NCBI GenBank assembly: GCA_026414725.1
Contig: JAOAIL010000002.1
Coordinates: 88,223-120,480, forward strand
Source of the DNA: a bacterium
GTDB lineage: Bacteria > Ratteibacteria > UBA8468 > B48-G9 > JAFGKM01
Direction of reading: 5' to 3'
DNA length: 32,258 nucleotides
Shown in pieces: positions 31,465 through 32,258 of this stretch. The notes beneath the pieces are model-generated. The model was given only the letters and a program-made list of their open reading frames with translations. It was not told the origin of the DNA and made no database searches. Both the position numbers and the translations under genes were made by a program. Within the stretch, counting starts at the first letter, position 1. Each line of letters opens with the position of its first letter.

Positions 31465-32258
31465 ATGGACGATATAAAATTTTCTGTAGTTGTTGCTGTT
31501 GCTCCTGAACGAAATCCAGAAGTGATACAATATCTTAAAAATCAGGATTATCCTGAAGATAGATATGAAATCATAGTAAAAAAAGGAGCAAATACTTCGC
31601 AAAACAGGAATGATGGAGTAAAAGAATCTAAAGGAAAATATATTGCCTTTGTAGACGATGATGCTATAGTAGAAAAGGACTGGCTGAAGAAAGCTGAAGA
31701 GTTTTTTGAAAAATATCCAGAAATAGACCTGGTTGGGGGACCTCAACTGACCCCTATGGATGATACTCCTTTTGGATATGCTTCAGGTGTTGTTCTATCA
31801 AGTATTCTGGGAGGTGCCTCCATAAGAAATAGATATAGAAAAGGCAAACTTAACCTTAATTCTGACGAAAGAGAATTAAGTTCAGCCAATATATTCTGCA
31901 AAAAAAGTGTCTTTGAAGATATAGAGTTTAATCCCGCCTTCTGGCCCGGAGAAGACCCTGTATTTTTTAATGAACTTATCAGAAAAGAGAAAAAACTTGC
32001 ATACTGTCCAGAGTTATATATATATCACAGAAGACGAAGTACGCCGAGAAGTTTATTCATTCAGGTATTCCGTTATGGCTATGTAAGACCCAAAATAAAA
32101 AATGTAAAAAAGACAGGGATATATTCATATCTTTTTATTATTCCTTCTCTGTTTGTATTATATCTTGTTTTGCTTCCCTTTCTTTCAATAGTTAATATTT
32201 TTTTTCTCATTCCTGCCTCTATCTATTTCCTTACTATCATTATATTTTCCTGTTTTAT
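31465..32258 (+). CDS. GT2 glycosyltransferase with C-terminal membrane helices (3' truncated)
   Basis: Reading from ATG 31465 the frame stays open to the window end (264 codons plus two bases). GT2 features: FSVVVAVAPERNPEVI, ANTSQNRNDGVKESKGKYIAF, D64-D65-D66 in FVDDDAIV, LVGGPQLTP, SSANIFCKKSVF and WPGEDPVFFNELI with the ED catalytic pair, then YIYHRRRSTPR. After about residue 212 two hydrophobic segments begin (YSYLFIIPSLFVLYLVLL and the next), so this is a membrane-anchored processive-type or rhamnosyl-type GT2. It follows the previous stop by 3 nt. No strong SD. Confidence 0.85.
   Translation, partial: MDDIKFSVVVAVAPERNPEVIQYLKNQDYPEDRYEIIVKKGANTSQNRNDGVKESKGKYIAFVDDDAIVEKDWLKKAEEFFEKYPEIDLVGGPQLTPMDDTPFGYASGVVLSSILGGASIRNRYRKGKLNLNSDERELSSANIFCKKSVFEDIEFNPAFWPGEDPVFFNELIRKEKKLAYCPELYIYHRRRSTPRSLFIQVFRYGYVRPKIKNVKKTGIYSYLFIIPSLFVLYLVLLPFLSIVNIFFLIPASIYFLTIIIFSCF

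Overview
This AT-rich window (about one third G+C by eye) is one uninterrupted block of sugar-nucleotide and glycosyltransferase genes. I count 33 protein genes, all on the + strand. The first and last are cut by the window edges. Nine junctions are 4-nt start/stop overlaps (ATGA, GTGA or TTGA), several others overlap by 8-35 nt, and no gap reaches 300 bases; the largest are 70, 61 and 37 nt. I see no rRNA, tRNA, CRISPR, transposase or phage gene. Shine-Dalgarno (SD)-type sites (AAGGAG/AGGAGG) with ATG, GTG and TTG starts, and TGA used as stop, indicate a bacterium with the standard code. AGA (Arg) and ATA (Ile) codons are favoured. I cannot place the phylum from this.

Layout. (1) 2-691: C-terminal end of a membrane glycosyltransferase. 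(2) 684-7567: a deoxysugar cassette with an SDR epimerase, a radical SAM protein with a putative B12-binding domain, a DegT-fold protein whose PLP lysine is replaced by histidine and which carries a cysteine cluster, a GDP-fucose-synthase-like enzyme, an unrecognised protein, a GT2 enzyme and GDP-mannose 4,6-dehydratase (gmd). (3) 7564-9803: two GT4 cytosolic glycosyltransferases. (4) 9874-17158: a glutamine-dependent asparagine-synthetase-type amidotransferase, a Dpm1-like GT2 and three GT-C membrane transferases, two of them paralogues. (5) 17196-22135: a WecE-type sugar aminotransferase, two GT2s, a hexapeptide-repeat acyltransferase, a CE4 deacetylase and an ArnT-like GT-C; this order resembles the logic of the Arn lipid A modification pathway. 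(6) 22132-22606: a hicBA toxin-antitoxin pair. (7) 22612-26610: GT2, zinc-ribbon methyltransferase, GT-C and a CDP-tyvelose-epimerase-like SDR. (8) 26672-30066: UDP-glucose dehydrogenase, UDP-xylose synthase and a zinc-ribbon epimerase. (9) 30068-end: three GT2 enzymes.

How they may work together (inference). Cytosolic enzymes make several unusual sugar nucleotides: GDP-6-deoxy or 3,6-dideoxyhexoses, dTDP-4-amino-sugars, and UDP-GlcA/UDP-Xyl. The Dpm1-like GT2s could load single sugars onto polyprenyl phosphate. The GT-C proteins could then transfer them on the far side of the membrane to a surface glycan, lipid or protein. No Wzx flippase, Wzy polymerase or initiating phosphoglycosyl transferase is visible here, so either those genes lie outside the window or the locus relies on GT-C chemistry.

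The best candidates for something undescribed are the lysine-less DegT protein with its Cys cluster in the 684-7567 cassette, and the Arn-like module at 17196-22135. All functional assignments come from reading motifs by eye; no database search was run.
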